A stretch of DNA of 64,000 nt, taken from assembly GCA_016212105.1 (NCBI GenBank), contig JACRHJ010000035.1, positions 1 to 64,000 of the forward strand. The letters run 5' to 3'. Shown here in pieces: positions 16,044-23,046 of this stretch (position 1 is the stretch's first letter; every line of letters begins with the position of its first letter). Below the pieces are notes generated by a model. It ran no database searches, had not been told where the DNA came from, and was given only the letters and a program-made list of their open reading frames with translations. Source of the DNA: Nitrospirota bacterium. GTDB lineage: Bacteria > Nitrospirota > JACRHJ01. A program made the translations under genes and the position numbers.

Positions 16044-16211
16044 TTATTTCCCAGTCACCCTCTTGGGGTCCCCCGGCTTCTTCCCGGCAGTCGTCTTCTT
16101 CGCGGCAACCTTGGGCGATGAACCCGTGATGTTTTTATTATGGATATCGCAGTAGCTGCTGCCCGCGACAACAGGCCGCCCGCACGGTGTACTCATACAT
16201 TTTCTTCCCAC
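16044..16211 (-). CDS. Small zinc-binding-like protein with basic tail
   Basis: 55 aa from a GTG at 16211 that has AAGGAGG 7 nt upstream. The N-terminal half has C and H residues spaced like a compact zinc site (C5, C10, C21, H24 in GRKCMSTPCGRPVVAGSSYC and DIH). The C-terminal half is lysine-rich (KVAAKKTTAGKKPGDPKR) and could bind nucleic acid. Longer upstream frames lack homology and a ribosome site. It resembles other short Cys-x4-Cys...Cys-x2-His proteins but I cannot name a family. Confidence 0.5.
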   Translation of the reverse strand: MGRKCMSTPCGRPVVAGSSYCDIHNKNITGSSPKVAAKKTTAGKKPGDPKRVTGK

Positions 16212-16356
16212 AACCGAACCTCCTTGAATATGACGCAACCACAAGAGGCCGCAAAACACGTAATGGCTATGGACTACGACGACCGGCCCTGCCAAAGTTC
16301 ACACTGGAAACATTATACATTACATTCCCCGCAAATCAAGCAAATTTGAACGGGCT

Positions 16357-16563
16357 TTATTTATCATTGATAAGTGTATCGCTTAGTCGCTGTAGTATAT
16401 AGACAATCTTGAGGTTGTTGAAAGTTTGATATGCATACCCCGTTTGCCATGCGTTAAGGGATGCCTCATCCTTTGGCCAACCGGATGATTCGCCCGACGT
16501 TTCAGAAAGTTTTATATGGATTGACTCGGGAGTTGGCTTATCTTTTCTCATCAACATCGTCAT
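16357..16563 (-). CDS. Doubtful small hypothetical ORF
   Basis: 68 aa, AT-rich, hydrophilic, no recognised domain and no convincing ribosome site (several ATG codons at the start). Its codons do not look GC-biased like random frames in this genome, so it may be a short gene or the end of a decayed one. Confidence 0.25.
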   Translation of the reverse strand: MTMLMRKDKPTPESIHIKLSETSGESSGWPKDEASLNAWQTGYAYQTFNNLKIVYILQRLSDTLINDK

Positions 16564-16900
16564 TAACCCGGCAATATATTAACGCGGCGGACAAATATCC
16601 GGACATCCTCAAAAGTATCGCACGTTCTCAAGGGGGCGCGGCCCCCGCCACTAAATATTATGGCCCCGGACAAGGGGGAAACGTTCCCCCTTGCATCCCC
16701 TCGATCCTGTTAGGATGGAAGCCAAATTATGGCGAGCTTCGCCCGCCGGATTTATAACAATCTGGCCCCCACCTCTAACTCCCCCTCTTAAGATATCCGG
16801 GGGCCGGGGAGCGTTATGAAGTATCGGCGATGAATCCAAATATTCAGCCGCCGGTTTAATAATATGCAGATGCGAGCCGATTTGTGCTACAATTCCGTTC
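16564..16900. other. Gene-free stretch before the IS630 remnant
   Basis: No gene recognised. It contains GC-rich inverted repeats (GGGGGCGCGGCCCCC near 16632, AAGGGGGAAACGTTCCCCCTT near 16675) and repeat-like CCCCCTCTTAAGATATCCGGGGG. A TACAAT box lies about 10 bp upstream of the remnant start at 16901 and is probably its old promoter. Confidence 0.4.
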
Positions 16901-17175
16901 ATGGAAAAGACCGATGCCCGCAGGCGTATAACCGGCAGACGCAGTATGAGCTTTGCAGGCAGGTAATCCGCCTTCGCAAGAAGGGGATGACCAGCCAAAC
17001 GGTGGCCGAGACTCTTGGAATAAACGTGAGCCGGGGCCAGCTCAGGCTTGACTTTGCCTTGTGGACGCGTGAAGCCGTGAGGCTCCTGATAAAGCAGGAA
17101 GATGGCCTCGACATGCCAATACGCACCGTCGGCTTGCACCTGAAGCGCTGGGGCTTTACGCCCCGGAAGCCGCTC
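16901..17175 (+). pseudogene. Decayed N-terminal part of an IS630-family transposase
   Basis: Begins ATGGAAAAGACCGATGCC and then needs a frame change after about ten codons. The second frame reads QTQYELCRQVIRLRKKGMTS and TVAETLGI, a helix-turn-helix of IS630 transposases. It then jumps, with an internal deletion, to LWTREAVRLLIKQEDGLDMP and RTVGLHLKRWGFTPRKP, the second winged-helix region. The DDE catalytic part is absent. Instead the frame runs straight into a piece of rnhB. Confidence 0.85.
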
Positions 17176-17274
17176 ATAAAGGGCGACGGCTGCCAGTCGC
17201 ACATGGACGCGATAAAGGAGCACGGGGCGTGTGCGATACACCGGAAGTCGTTCAGAGGCGTAAAGCCTGAGTGA
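17161..17274 (+). pseudogene. Second rnhB fragment, internally deleted, fused to the IS630 remnant
   Basis: Plus strand, opposite to the intact rnhB. It carries KPLIKGD (a motif just before the rnhB deletion point) directly joined to [20 protein letters not shown] and the FRGVK terminus, so about 38 residues are missing between them. The join to the transposase falls where both families encode a similar P.KP-(L)IK stretch, as if recombination used short homology. The fused frame stays open to the TGA at 17272. Confidence 0.85.
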
Positions 17275-17361
17275 AAAACCTGGCGGAGACCCCTCACCCC
17301 CAGCCCCCCTTCGACTTTGATCAGGGCAGGCTCTCTCCCGCGAGGAGAGGGGGATTAAACT

Positions 17362-18378
17362 TTGAAGAAAATCAACTGGCGCCGCTGGATAATCAGGCGG
17401 CTAATTGTCATCTTTGTTGGACTCGTCCTGCCGATAACCACCGCATGGGTGCTGGTGACCCAGCCGGGGATTCAGTGCGGCGGTAATAAGCCCGCCCCTG
17501 TCACGGTAGACCCCGCGCGCCTCGAAGCACACGTCCGGATGCTGTCCGAGAAACTCCCGCCGCGCGACTGGTCCCATCCCGCGAACCTCGACAAGGCCGC
17601 GGAGTATATCCATGACGAACTGTATAAGGCGGGCGGCGCTGTCTCGTATCAGCCATACAAGGCGGACGGCAAGGACTACAGGAACGTAATTGCGAGCTTC
17701 GGGCCGGACACGAAGGGGCGTATCGTTGTCGGTGCCCATTACGATGCGGCGGAAGGCACGCCCGGCGCGGACGACAACGCGAGCGGCGTCGCGGGGCTCA
17801 TCGAGCTTGCGTACATCCTCGGCAAGACCCCGCCTCACATGCGCGTTGACCTCGTCGCATACTCGCTTGAGGAGCCGCCGTACTTTGGGACGCCGGACAT
17901 GGGGAGCGCGATACATGCGCAGTCCTTACGGAAGCAGGAAGTACCCGTCAGGCTTATGGTATCTTTGGAGATGCTCGGCTACTACTCGGACGAGCCTGGC
18001 AGCCAGGACTACCCCGCGCTCCTGCTCAAGATGTTCTACCCGTCCCGGGGCAATTTTATCCTTGTAGTAGGCAAGTTCGGGCAGGGCGAGGCAATTCGAG
18101 ACGTCAAAAAGGCGATGCAGTCCGCCTCAGCCGTACCGGTCTTTTCAATACGGGCCCCGCTGGTCGTGCCCGGCATCGACTTCTCCGACCACAGGAACTA
18201 CTGGGAGGCCGGATACGACGCGGTAATGGTGACCGACACCTCGTTCTACAGGAACAAGCAATACCATGCTAGAAAGGACACGGCCGACGCCCTCGACTAC
18301 GTCCGCATGGCCCAGGTCGTGCAGGGCGTTTACGCGGTTATCGCCGAAACGGCCGGGGCGAAACCCTCCGGTGAATAA
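17362..18378 (+). CDS. M28-family zinc aminopeptidase, membrane-anchored
   Basis: 338 aa from a TTG at 17362. The duplicated 5' copy at 6853 begins with ATG at the same codon, which supports this start. Residues 8-32 form a signal anchor. The peptidase domain has the M28 metal ligands in GAHYDA, ADDNASG, the EE of YSLEEPP, and HARKDTADALDY. It also contains an early MLSEKLPPRDWSHPANLDKA helix typical of the family. Probably periplasmic and removes N-terminal residues from peptides. The rnhB fragment lies 87 bp upstream. Confidence 0.9.
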   Translation: MKKINWRRWIIRRLIVIFVGLVLPITTAWVLVTQPGIQCGGNKPAPVTVDPARLEAHVRMLSEKLPPRDWSHPANLDKAAEYIHDELYKAGGAVSYQPYKADGKDYRNVIASFGPDTKGRIVVGAHYDAAEGTPGADDNASGVAGLIELAYILGKTPPHMRVDLVAYSLEEPPYFGTPDMGSAIHAQSLRKQEVPVRLMVSLEMLGYYSDEPGSQDYPALLLKMFYPSRGNFILVVGKFGQGEAIRDVKKAMQSASAVPVFSIRAPLVVPGIDFSDHRNYWEAGYDAVMVTDTSFYRNKQYHARKDTADALDYVRMAQVVQGVYAVIAETAGAKPSGE

Positions 18379-18396
18379 GGCCGGGGCAGCCCGCCT

Positions 18397-18423
18397 TTGA
18401 CTTTACTCAGTGTCTGCTATAAT
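18397..18423 (+). promoter_or_regulatory. Probable promoter of the methyltransferase gene
   Basis: TTGACT (18397-18402) and perfect TATAAT (18418-18423) separated by 15 bp, shorter than ideal. About 45 nt of leader precede the start at 18475. Confidence 0.5.
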
Positions 18424-18474
18424 TACAAAATCACCCGCTCTCCGCAGTGCACCAGTTTACCCAAGGTTAAAACC

Positions 18475-19269
18475 ATGACCGACTACAGTACCTCACGCTG
18501 GGCTGACAAGGCATTCGCCGACGGCTATGCGGACCGCGCGGACGCGATAATATTCGAGCGCAGGCGGCTCATCGGCGTCCTCAAGTCGTTCTACAGCCAC
18601 CACTACGGTACAAAGGAGAGGGTGCACGTCCTCGACCTCGGCTGCGGGGACGGGACGCTCACCGAGGAACTGGCGAAGGAGTTCGGCAACGTAGTCCCGA
18701 CGCTGATGGACGGCTCCGAGGACATGCTGGCGAAGGCGCAGATACGCCTCGGGGAGTGCTGCCCCGGCGCGAGCTACGAGTGCGCAAGCTTCCAGGAGGT
18801 ACTCGCGGGCGACGCGGCCCTGCCGGAGGCGGATTTCATGTTCTCGTCGCTCGCCATACACCACCTCGACAAGGCGGAGAAGGCCGCCCTCTTCAGGCGG
18901 ATACACGCGAGGCTTATAAACGGCGGCCATTTCGTGAACGTGGACGTCGTCCTGCCCCCTCCCGGCGTCGAAGGCTGGTACCTGAAGATGTGGAGGGAAT
19001 GGATAGACGGGCAGCGGCACCTGCTGGAGGTCCCGGAAGACAGCGTGGACATACCGTCCCAGTACAAGGGCAACACGGACAACAAGCCGGACAGCCTCGC
19101 GTCCCAGATGCGCGCGCTCTTCGCGGCGGGCTTCCGGGACGTGGACTGCTACTACAAACACGGGCTGTTCGCCGTATACGGCGGCAAGAAGGTGGCCAGG
19201 GAGGGCCTGGACGATGAGGCAGACGCTGACGAACCTGAGGATGGCCGCGACTGGGATTTCGCGGACTGA
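18475..19269 (+). CDS. Class I SAM-dependent methyltransferase
   Basis: 264 aa. The SAM loop VLDLGCGDGTLTEELA (near residue 45), the acidic second strand LMDGSEDMLAKA and FMFSSLAIHHLDKAEKAALF (motif IV-like) are plain. The C-terminal part is acidic (DDEADADEPEDGRDWDFAD). Similar to small-molecule methyltransferases of the UbiE/COQ5 or carboxymethyl type; the substrate is not evident. An upstream frame to 18397 overlaps the promoter and is rejected. Its 3' end overlaps a small coiled-coil ORF. Confidence 0.85.
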   Translation: MTDYSTSRWADKAFADGYADRADAIIFERRRLIGVLKSFYSHHYGTKERVHVLDLGCGDGTLTEELAKEFGNVVPTLMDGSEDMLAKAQIRLGECCPGASYECASFQEVLAGDAALPEADFMFSSLAIHHLDKAEKAALFRRIHARLINGGHFVNVDVVLPPPGVEGWYLKMWREWIDGQRHLLEVPEDSVDIPSQYKGNTDNKPDSLASQMRALFAAGFRDVDCYYKHGLFAVYGGKKVAREGLDDEADADEPEDGRDWDFAD

Positions 19270-19372
19270 CGACGAGAACCTGAAGGTCGTACTGGACGAG
19301 ATATTCCGCGCGCTCAAGGAGCTGGACGAGCGGCTGGAGGCGACGGAGAAGAAGGTGCGGTCGGGCTACTGA
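19214..19372 (+). CDS. Small coiled-coil ORF overlapping the methyltransferase 3' end
   Basis: 52 aa beginning MRQTLTNLRMAATGISRTDD and continuing as a heptad-like helix (VLDEIFRALKELDERLEATE). It overlaps the methyltransferase by 56 bp in another frame. About two thirds lies beyond that gene's stop and keeps good codon structure, so it is more than a shadow. No ribosome site is obvious. Possibly a partner of the methyltransferase or a bystander. Confidence 0.4.
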   Translation: MRQTLTNLRMAATGISRTDDENLKVVLDEIFRALKELDERLEATEKKVRSGY

Positions 19373-19798
19373 TACCCGCAACACCAATCCATGTCATTGC
19401 GAGGAGTCCCGCTGGGGCGGGCTTGACGCCGTCTTTTGTCGCCCCGTGCTTGACACGGGGTCCAGGAAGTTGCACTGTTTAGTTGCCGTGATAATAACCG
19501 CAATTGCACGCATGTGGAGGAGATTGCTCCGCAGAGCCTGCCCTGAGCGTAGCCGAAGGGGTCGGGACGACGATATAATCAATCCGGCAGCATTATATGC
19601 AAACCATGCGAAGTAAGAAAAGTCACTGGTTTCCCGCGTTCGCGGGAATGACGCGTGCCTGTTCGTCGCCCCGTGCCCATTCGACTACGCTCAGGGCAGG
19701 CTTTGACACGGGGTCCAGGAAGTTTGCTGATTATGTTGCCGGTTACATAATACAATAACCCGCAAACTACCCGCCACGTTTGTCAAGTACCCCATTTT
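19373..19798. repeat. Dispersed-repeat mosaic upstream of wrbA
   Basis: No gene. It contains GTCATTGCGAGGAGTCCCGC, two copies of the CCCCGTG...CACGGGGTCCAGGAAGTT module (near 19440-19470 and 19667-19722, the second interrupted by a CGACTACGCTCAGGGCAGGC insert), GAGCCTGCCCTGAGCGTAGC, and GGTTTCCCGCGTTCGCGGGAATGAC. Confidence 0.8.
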
Positions 19799-19827
19799 TT
19801 GTTACATTTACATTAGACTTGAATAAT
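19799..19827 (+). promoter_or_regulatory. Probable wrbA promoter
   Basis: TTGTTA (19799-19804), 17 bp, AATAAT (19822-19827). It lies at the AT-rich end of the repeat mosaic, 20 bp upstream of the start codon. Confidence 0.4.
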
Positions 19828-19847
19828 GCGATATTAAGGAGGGCGTC

Positions 19848-20468
19848 ATGTCCAGCGAAGTCAAGGTGCTCGTGCTGTACTACAGCATGTTCGGCAACAT
19901 AGCAGAGATGACGAAAGCCGTTGCCGAGGGGGTAAACTCCGTGCCAGGCGCGGCTGCCGTCGTAAAGCAGGTGCCCGACCTGCTGCCCGACAAGGTGATA
20001 AACGAAAACGCCGCGATAAAGGCGGTTAAGGACAGATACAGGGACGTGCCGGTCGCGGCGGTGAACGACCTCGCGGAGGCAGACGCGGTTATCGTCGGCA
20101 CCCCGACCCGGTTCGGCAACATGTGCGCCCAGATGCGCAACTTCTGGGACCAGACCGGCGGCCTGTGGGGCAAGGGCGCGCTAATCGGCAAGCCCGCCGG
20201 CGTGTACACGTCCACCGCCTCCCCGCACGGCGGGCAGGAGACGACGATAATCTCGACGATGTTCACGCTGATGCACCACGGCATGATAATCGTCGGCGTC
20301 CCGTACTCGGTCGAGGAACTGGTCACGACGACCGGCGGAGGCACGCCGTACGGCCCGTCACATACCGCCGGGCCGGAGGCGGACATCCCGGTGGACGAGA
20401 AGGAGAAGGTTATATGCCGCGCGCTCGGCAGGCGGGTGGCCGAGGTTGCGATAAAGCTGAAGGGGTAA
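19848..20468 (+). CDS. wrbA: NAD(P)H:quinone oxidoreductase WrbA
   Basis: 206 aa, standard WrbA length, with GGAGG 6 nt before the ATG. Flavodoxin-like FMN enzyme that reduces quinones by two electrons and so avoids semiquinone radicals. The FMN phosphate loop is VLYYSMFGNIAEM near the N-terminus. GTPTRFGNMCAQMRNFWDQT and TASPHGGQETT follow, both diagnostic of WrbA, then GGTPYGPSHTAG. Soluble tetramer in known members. It appears to be transcribed alone; a repeat-containing gap separates it from the Nudix operon. Confidence 0.97.
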   Translation: MSSEVKVLVLYYSMFGNIAEMTKAVAEGVNSVPGAAAVVKQVPDLLPDKVINENAAIKAVKDRYRDVPVAAVNDLAEADAVIVGTPTRFGNMCAQMRNFWDQTGGLWGKGALIGKPAGVYTSTASPHGGQETTIISTMFTLMHHGMIIVGVPYSVEELVTTTGGGTPYGPSHTAGPEADIPVDEKEKVICRALGRRVAEVAIKLKG

Positions 20469-20648
20469 TCGCATTATGGTGTCATTCTGAGGCGCAGCCG
20501 AAGAATCCGCCTGTATACGATTCTTCCCCTCTCTTGAGGGGAGGGGACCAAGGGGAGGGTGAAATCCAAGTGCATCACCCCCACCCTGCCCTCCCCCCTC
20601 GCAGGGGGAGGGTAAGACAATACGAGAAATAAGGAGCAATCACGCATC

Positions 20649-21149
20649 ATGGAGATATTCGAAATAGTAAACGAATCTGGCGAGGTAATCGGCACCGCGC
20701 CCCGGAACAAATGCCACGGCGACCCGTCGCTCGTCCACAGGGCGGCGCACGTCCTGGTATTCAACGGCGCGGGCGAACTCCTGTTGCAGCTTCGCTCGAT
20801 GGACAAGGACATACAGCCGGGCAGATGGGACACGTCAGTCGGCGGGCACCTCGCTCCCGGAGAGGACTACGAGACGGCGGCGGCACGCGAGATGGCGGAG
20901 GAGCTTGGCATAACAGGTATCAAGCTCAACTACCTGTACGACTACCCGCTCCGTAACGAGGTGGAGTCCGAGAACATACGGAGCTTCTATGTAATATACG
21001 ACGGGCCGGTCAGGCATCAGCCCGAGGAGATAGACGAGGTACGGTTCTGGAGCCTGAAAGACGTCAGGCTTGCGCTCGGGACCGGGGTGTTCACGCCGAA
21101 TTTCGAGCAGGAGTTCGGGCTGTACGAGAAATGGGAAGGGGCAAGATGA
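20649..21149 (+). CDS. Nudix hydrolase (IDI/YfcD-like)
   Basis: 166 aa. The Nudix box is complete: GGHLAPGEDYETAAAREMAE followed by ELGI. N-terminal EIFEIVNESGEVIGTAPRNK and VHRAAHVLVFNGAGELLLQLRS are typical of the isopentenyl-diphosphate isomerase-like Nudix group (YfcD type), whose substrates are poorly known. Its stop overlaps the next start (ATGA), so it is co-translated with the phosphotransferase-like gene. First gene of a three-gene operon. Confidence 0.92.
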   Translation: MEIFEIVNESGEVIGTAPRNKCHGDPSLVHRAAHVLVFNGAGELLLQLRSMDKDIQPGRWDTSVGGHLAPGEDYETAAAREMAEELGITGIKLNYLYDYPLRNEVESENIRSFYVIYDGPVRHQPEEIDEVRFWSLKDVRLALGTGVFTPNFEQEFGLYEKWEGAR

Positions 21150-22156
21150 GCGAGGCATACCTGGGCACCCTTGCATACAAGGACCCGCTTTACGACTACC
21201 TCGCGGCGGACGTGATGCCGGGGGTGGAGATAGATGTCAAGGACCCGGTCTTCCATGTCAGCCGGCTGTCCGGCTCGAACATGGTCTACAAGTACACGGA
21301 GGAGCGCTCCGAGCTTTCGGTCATAGGCAAGTTCTATGCCTTCGACCGTCCGGACAAGGCGCGGAGGCTGATGGCCGAGTTCGAGAACCTCAAGAGCGCG
21401 CGCGGCCTGGGGCTCGCGACGATGCCGAACTACGTAGTCAGGCCGCTCGGACAGAGGAAGAACATGGGCCTGGGCCTGCTGGAGGAGTTCGTGCAGGGAA
21501 AGGACCTCGACCACTACATACGGCGCGCGATATACGAGGGCCGGCACGGCAGGCTGATGCACAGGCTCGGCGAGCTTGCGACGTTCCTCGCGGAGATGCA
21601 CAGGAAGGCCGGCTTCACGCGTCCGCTCGACATAAGGCCGTCGCTCGGATACTTCGAGAAGATGCTCGGCAACCTCCTGAAGAAGCGGATGCTCGACGAG
21701 GACATGGCGAAGCGGCTCAGGAAACTCGGTAACACATGGACGGGCAGGGGGTTCATGAGCCGGGACCAGGAGGTCATAATACACGGGGACGCGACGCCCA
21801 CCAACTTCCTGTTCCCGAAACAGGACGGGGTAGTGGCCATAGACCTCGAACGGATGAAGCGGGGAGACCGGATGTTCGACGTCGGGATGGTATGCGGCGA
21901 GCTGAAGCACGCCTTCATGTGGCGTACCGGGAACCGGTTTGCGTCAGAGCCCTATATTGGACATTTCCTGAAGGAGTACGCGGACGCGACCGGCTTGGGC
22001 GACAGGATGTACTGGTCCGTCGTGCGAAGGAACCCGTTCTACATGGCGGTCACAGAGCTTCGTATAGCCCGCAATGACTGGCTGGACCACGGCCACCGCC
22101 TGCGCCTGATACGCGAGGCGGAGCGGTGCCTCTCCTGGGGGCTCGACGTGAAATGA
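21146..22156 (+). CDS. Aminoglycoside phosphotransferase/choline kinase-like (APH fold) protein
   Basis: 336 aa from the ATG at 21146 (ATGA overlap; GGAAGGGG upstream). APH-fold catalytic motif HGDATPTNF (H, D and N of the Brenner motif, about residue 215) and the metal-binding VVAIDLERMKRGDRMFDVG are intact. LLEEFVQGKDLDHYI is the hinge region. It probably phosphorylates a small hydroxylated metabolite; drug resistance is not implied. The operon partners are a Nudix hydrolase and a HAD phosphatase. Confidence 0.85.
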   Translation: MSEAYLGTLAYKDPLYDYLAADVMPGVEIDVKDPVFHVSRLSGSNMVYKYTEERSELSVIGKFYAFDRPDKARRLMAEFENLKSARGLGLATMPNYVVRPLGQRKNMGLGLLEEFVQGKDLDHYIRRAIYEGRHGRLMHRLGELATFLAEMHRKAGFTRPLDIRPSLGYFEKMLGNLLKKRMLDEDMAKRLRKLGNTWTGRGFMSRDQEVIIHGDATPTNFLFPKQDGVVAIDLERMKRGDRMFDVGMVCGELKHAFMWRTGNRFASEPYIGHFLKEYADATGLGDRMYWSVVRRNPFYMAVTELRIARNDWLDHGHRLRLIREAERCLSWGLDVK

Positions 22157-22872
22157 CCATCAAGGCCATCCTGTTCGACCTGTATGGGACGCTTGTGAAC
22201 ATACGCACTGACGAGGGCGACCCGGAGGTATACCGGCAGCTCTCGAGGTTCCTGTCCTACAACCACGTCTTCGTCGAGCCGGAGCCGCTGAGGCGTTTCT
22301 ACTCTGAGAAGATTAAGGCGCACATCGTGAAGAGCCGGGAGCAGTACCCGGACGTGGACGTCCTGAAGGTGTTCTCCGAGATAGTCCACGAGTACGGCAC
22401 CGGGAAGATGGAGCCGCGCCTGCCCCTTTATACCGCGCGGCTGTACAGGTCGCTGACCCGCAGGACGTTCGAGCCTTTCCCCGGCGTGTACGGGATGCTC
22501 GAAAGGCTCCGGGACAGATACCCGCTCGCGCTCGTCTCGGACGCGCAGAGGTGTTACACCGACCCGGAGATAGAGTCGCTCAAGCTCGGCTGGTTCTTCG
22601 ACCACATCTTCCTTTCGTCGGACCACGGCTTCAGGAAGCCCGACCCCAAGTACTTCAACATAGCCCTGAAGGCGCTCGGCGTGAAGCCGTCCGAGGCGGT
22701 GTACGTCGGCGACAACGCGTACAGGGACCTGCTCGGGGCGAGGAAGACCGGCATGAGGATGGTGCTGGTCAGGAGCTCCGAGCGCGAGTACGAGGGCGAG
22801 ACCCCGGACGCGTATATCGAGGAGATCGCATCGCTCGAAGGCGTGCTTGAGGAGCTGGACAGCCCTGCGTGA
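22153..22872 (+). CDS. HAD-superfamily hydrolase
   Basis: 239 aa, start ATG at 22153 overlapping the previous stop (ATGA). HAD motifs I-IV are present: ILFDLYGTLV (the second aspartate of DxD is replaced by Y, so general acid catalysis is unusual), ALVSDAQ (motif II, S), KPDPKYF (motif III, K) and YVGDNAYRDLLGA (motif IV). The Asp-to-Tyr change of DXD to DLY also occurs in haloacid dehalogenases, so dehalogenase-like chemistry is possible. Third gene of the Nudix-APH-HAD operon. Confidence 0.88.
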   Translation: MTIKAILFDLYGTLVNIRTDEGDPEVYRQLSRFLSYNHVFVEPEPLRRFYSEKIKAHIVKSREQYPDVDVLKVFSEIVHEYGTGKMEPRLPLYTARLYRSLTRRTFEPFPGVYGMLERLRDRYPLALVSDAQRCYTDPEIESLKLGWFFDHIFLSSDHGFRKPDPKYFNIALKALGVKPSEAVYVGDNAYRDLLGARKTGMRMVLVRSSEREYEGETPDAYIEEIASLEGVLEELDSPA

Positions 22873-23046
22873 ACCTCCAGACGTCATAAACACCTTTAAA
22901 CCGGTATTGCGAAGGGCCGCCCGTCTCTCCGGCGGCCCGCCAAACTCCGCCCCGCCAAGATATTACCTGTTGCTTTAGCCATGCCCACAGTGGTAAAATA
23001 CGCATTCGTGTCAACCAACATCCCCTTCAACGTAAGGCAGCAATAA

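Noticed and set aside
21146..22156. Aminoglycoside resistance gene
   Set aside because: The APH fold is shared by many metabolite kinases. The operon context is metabolic and there is no drug-resistance signature.
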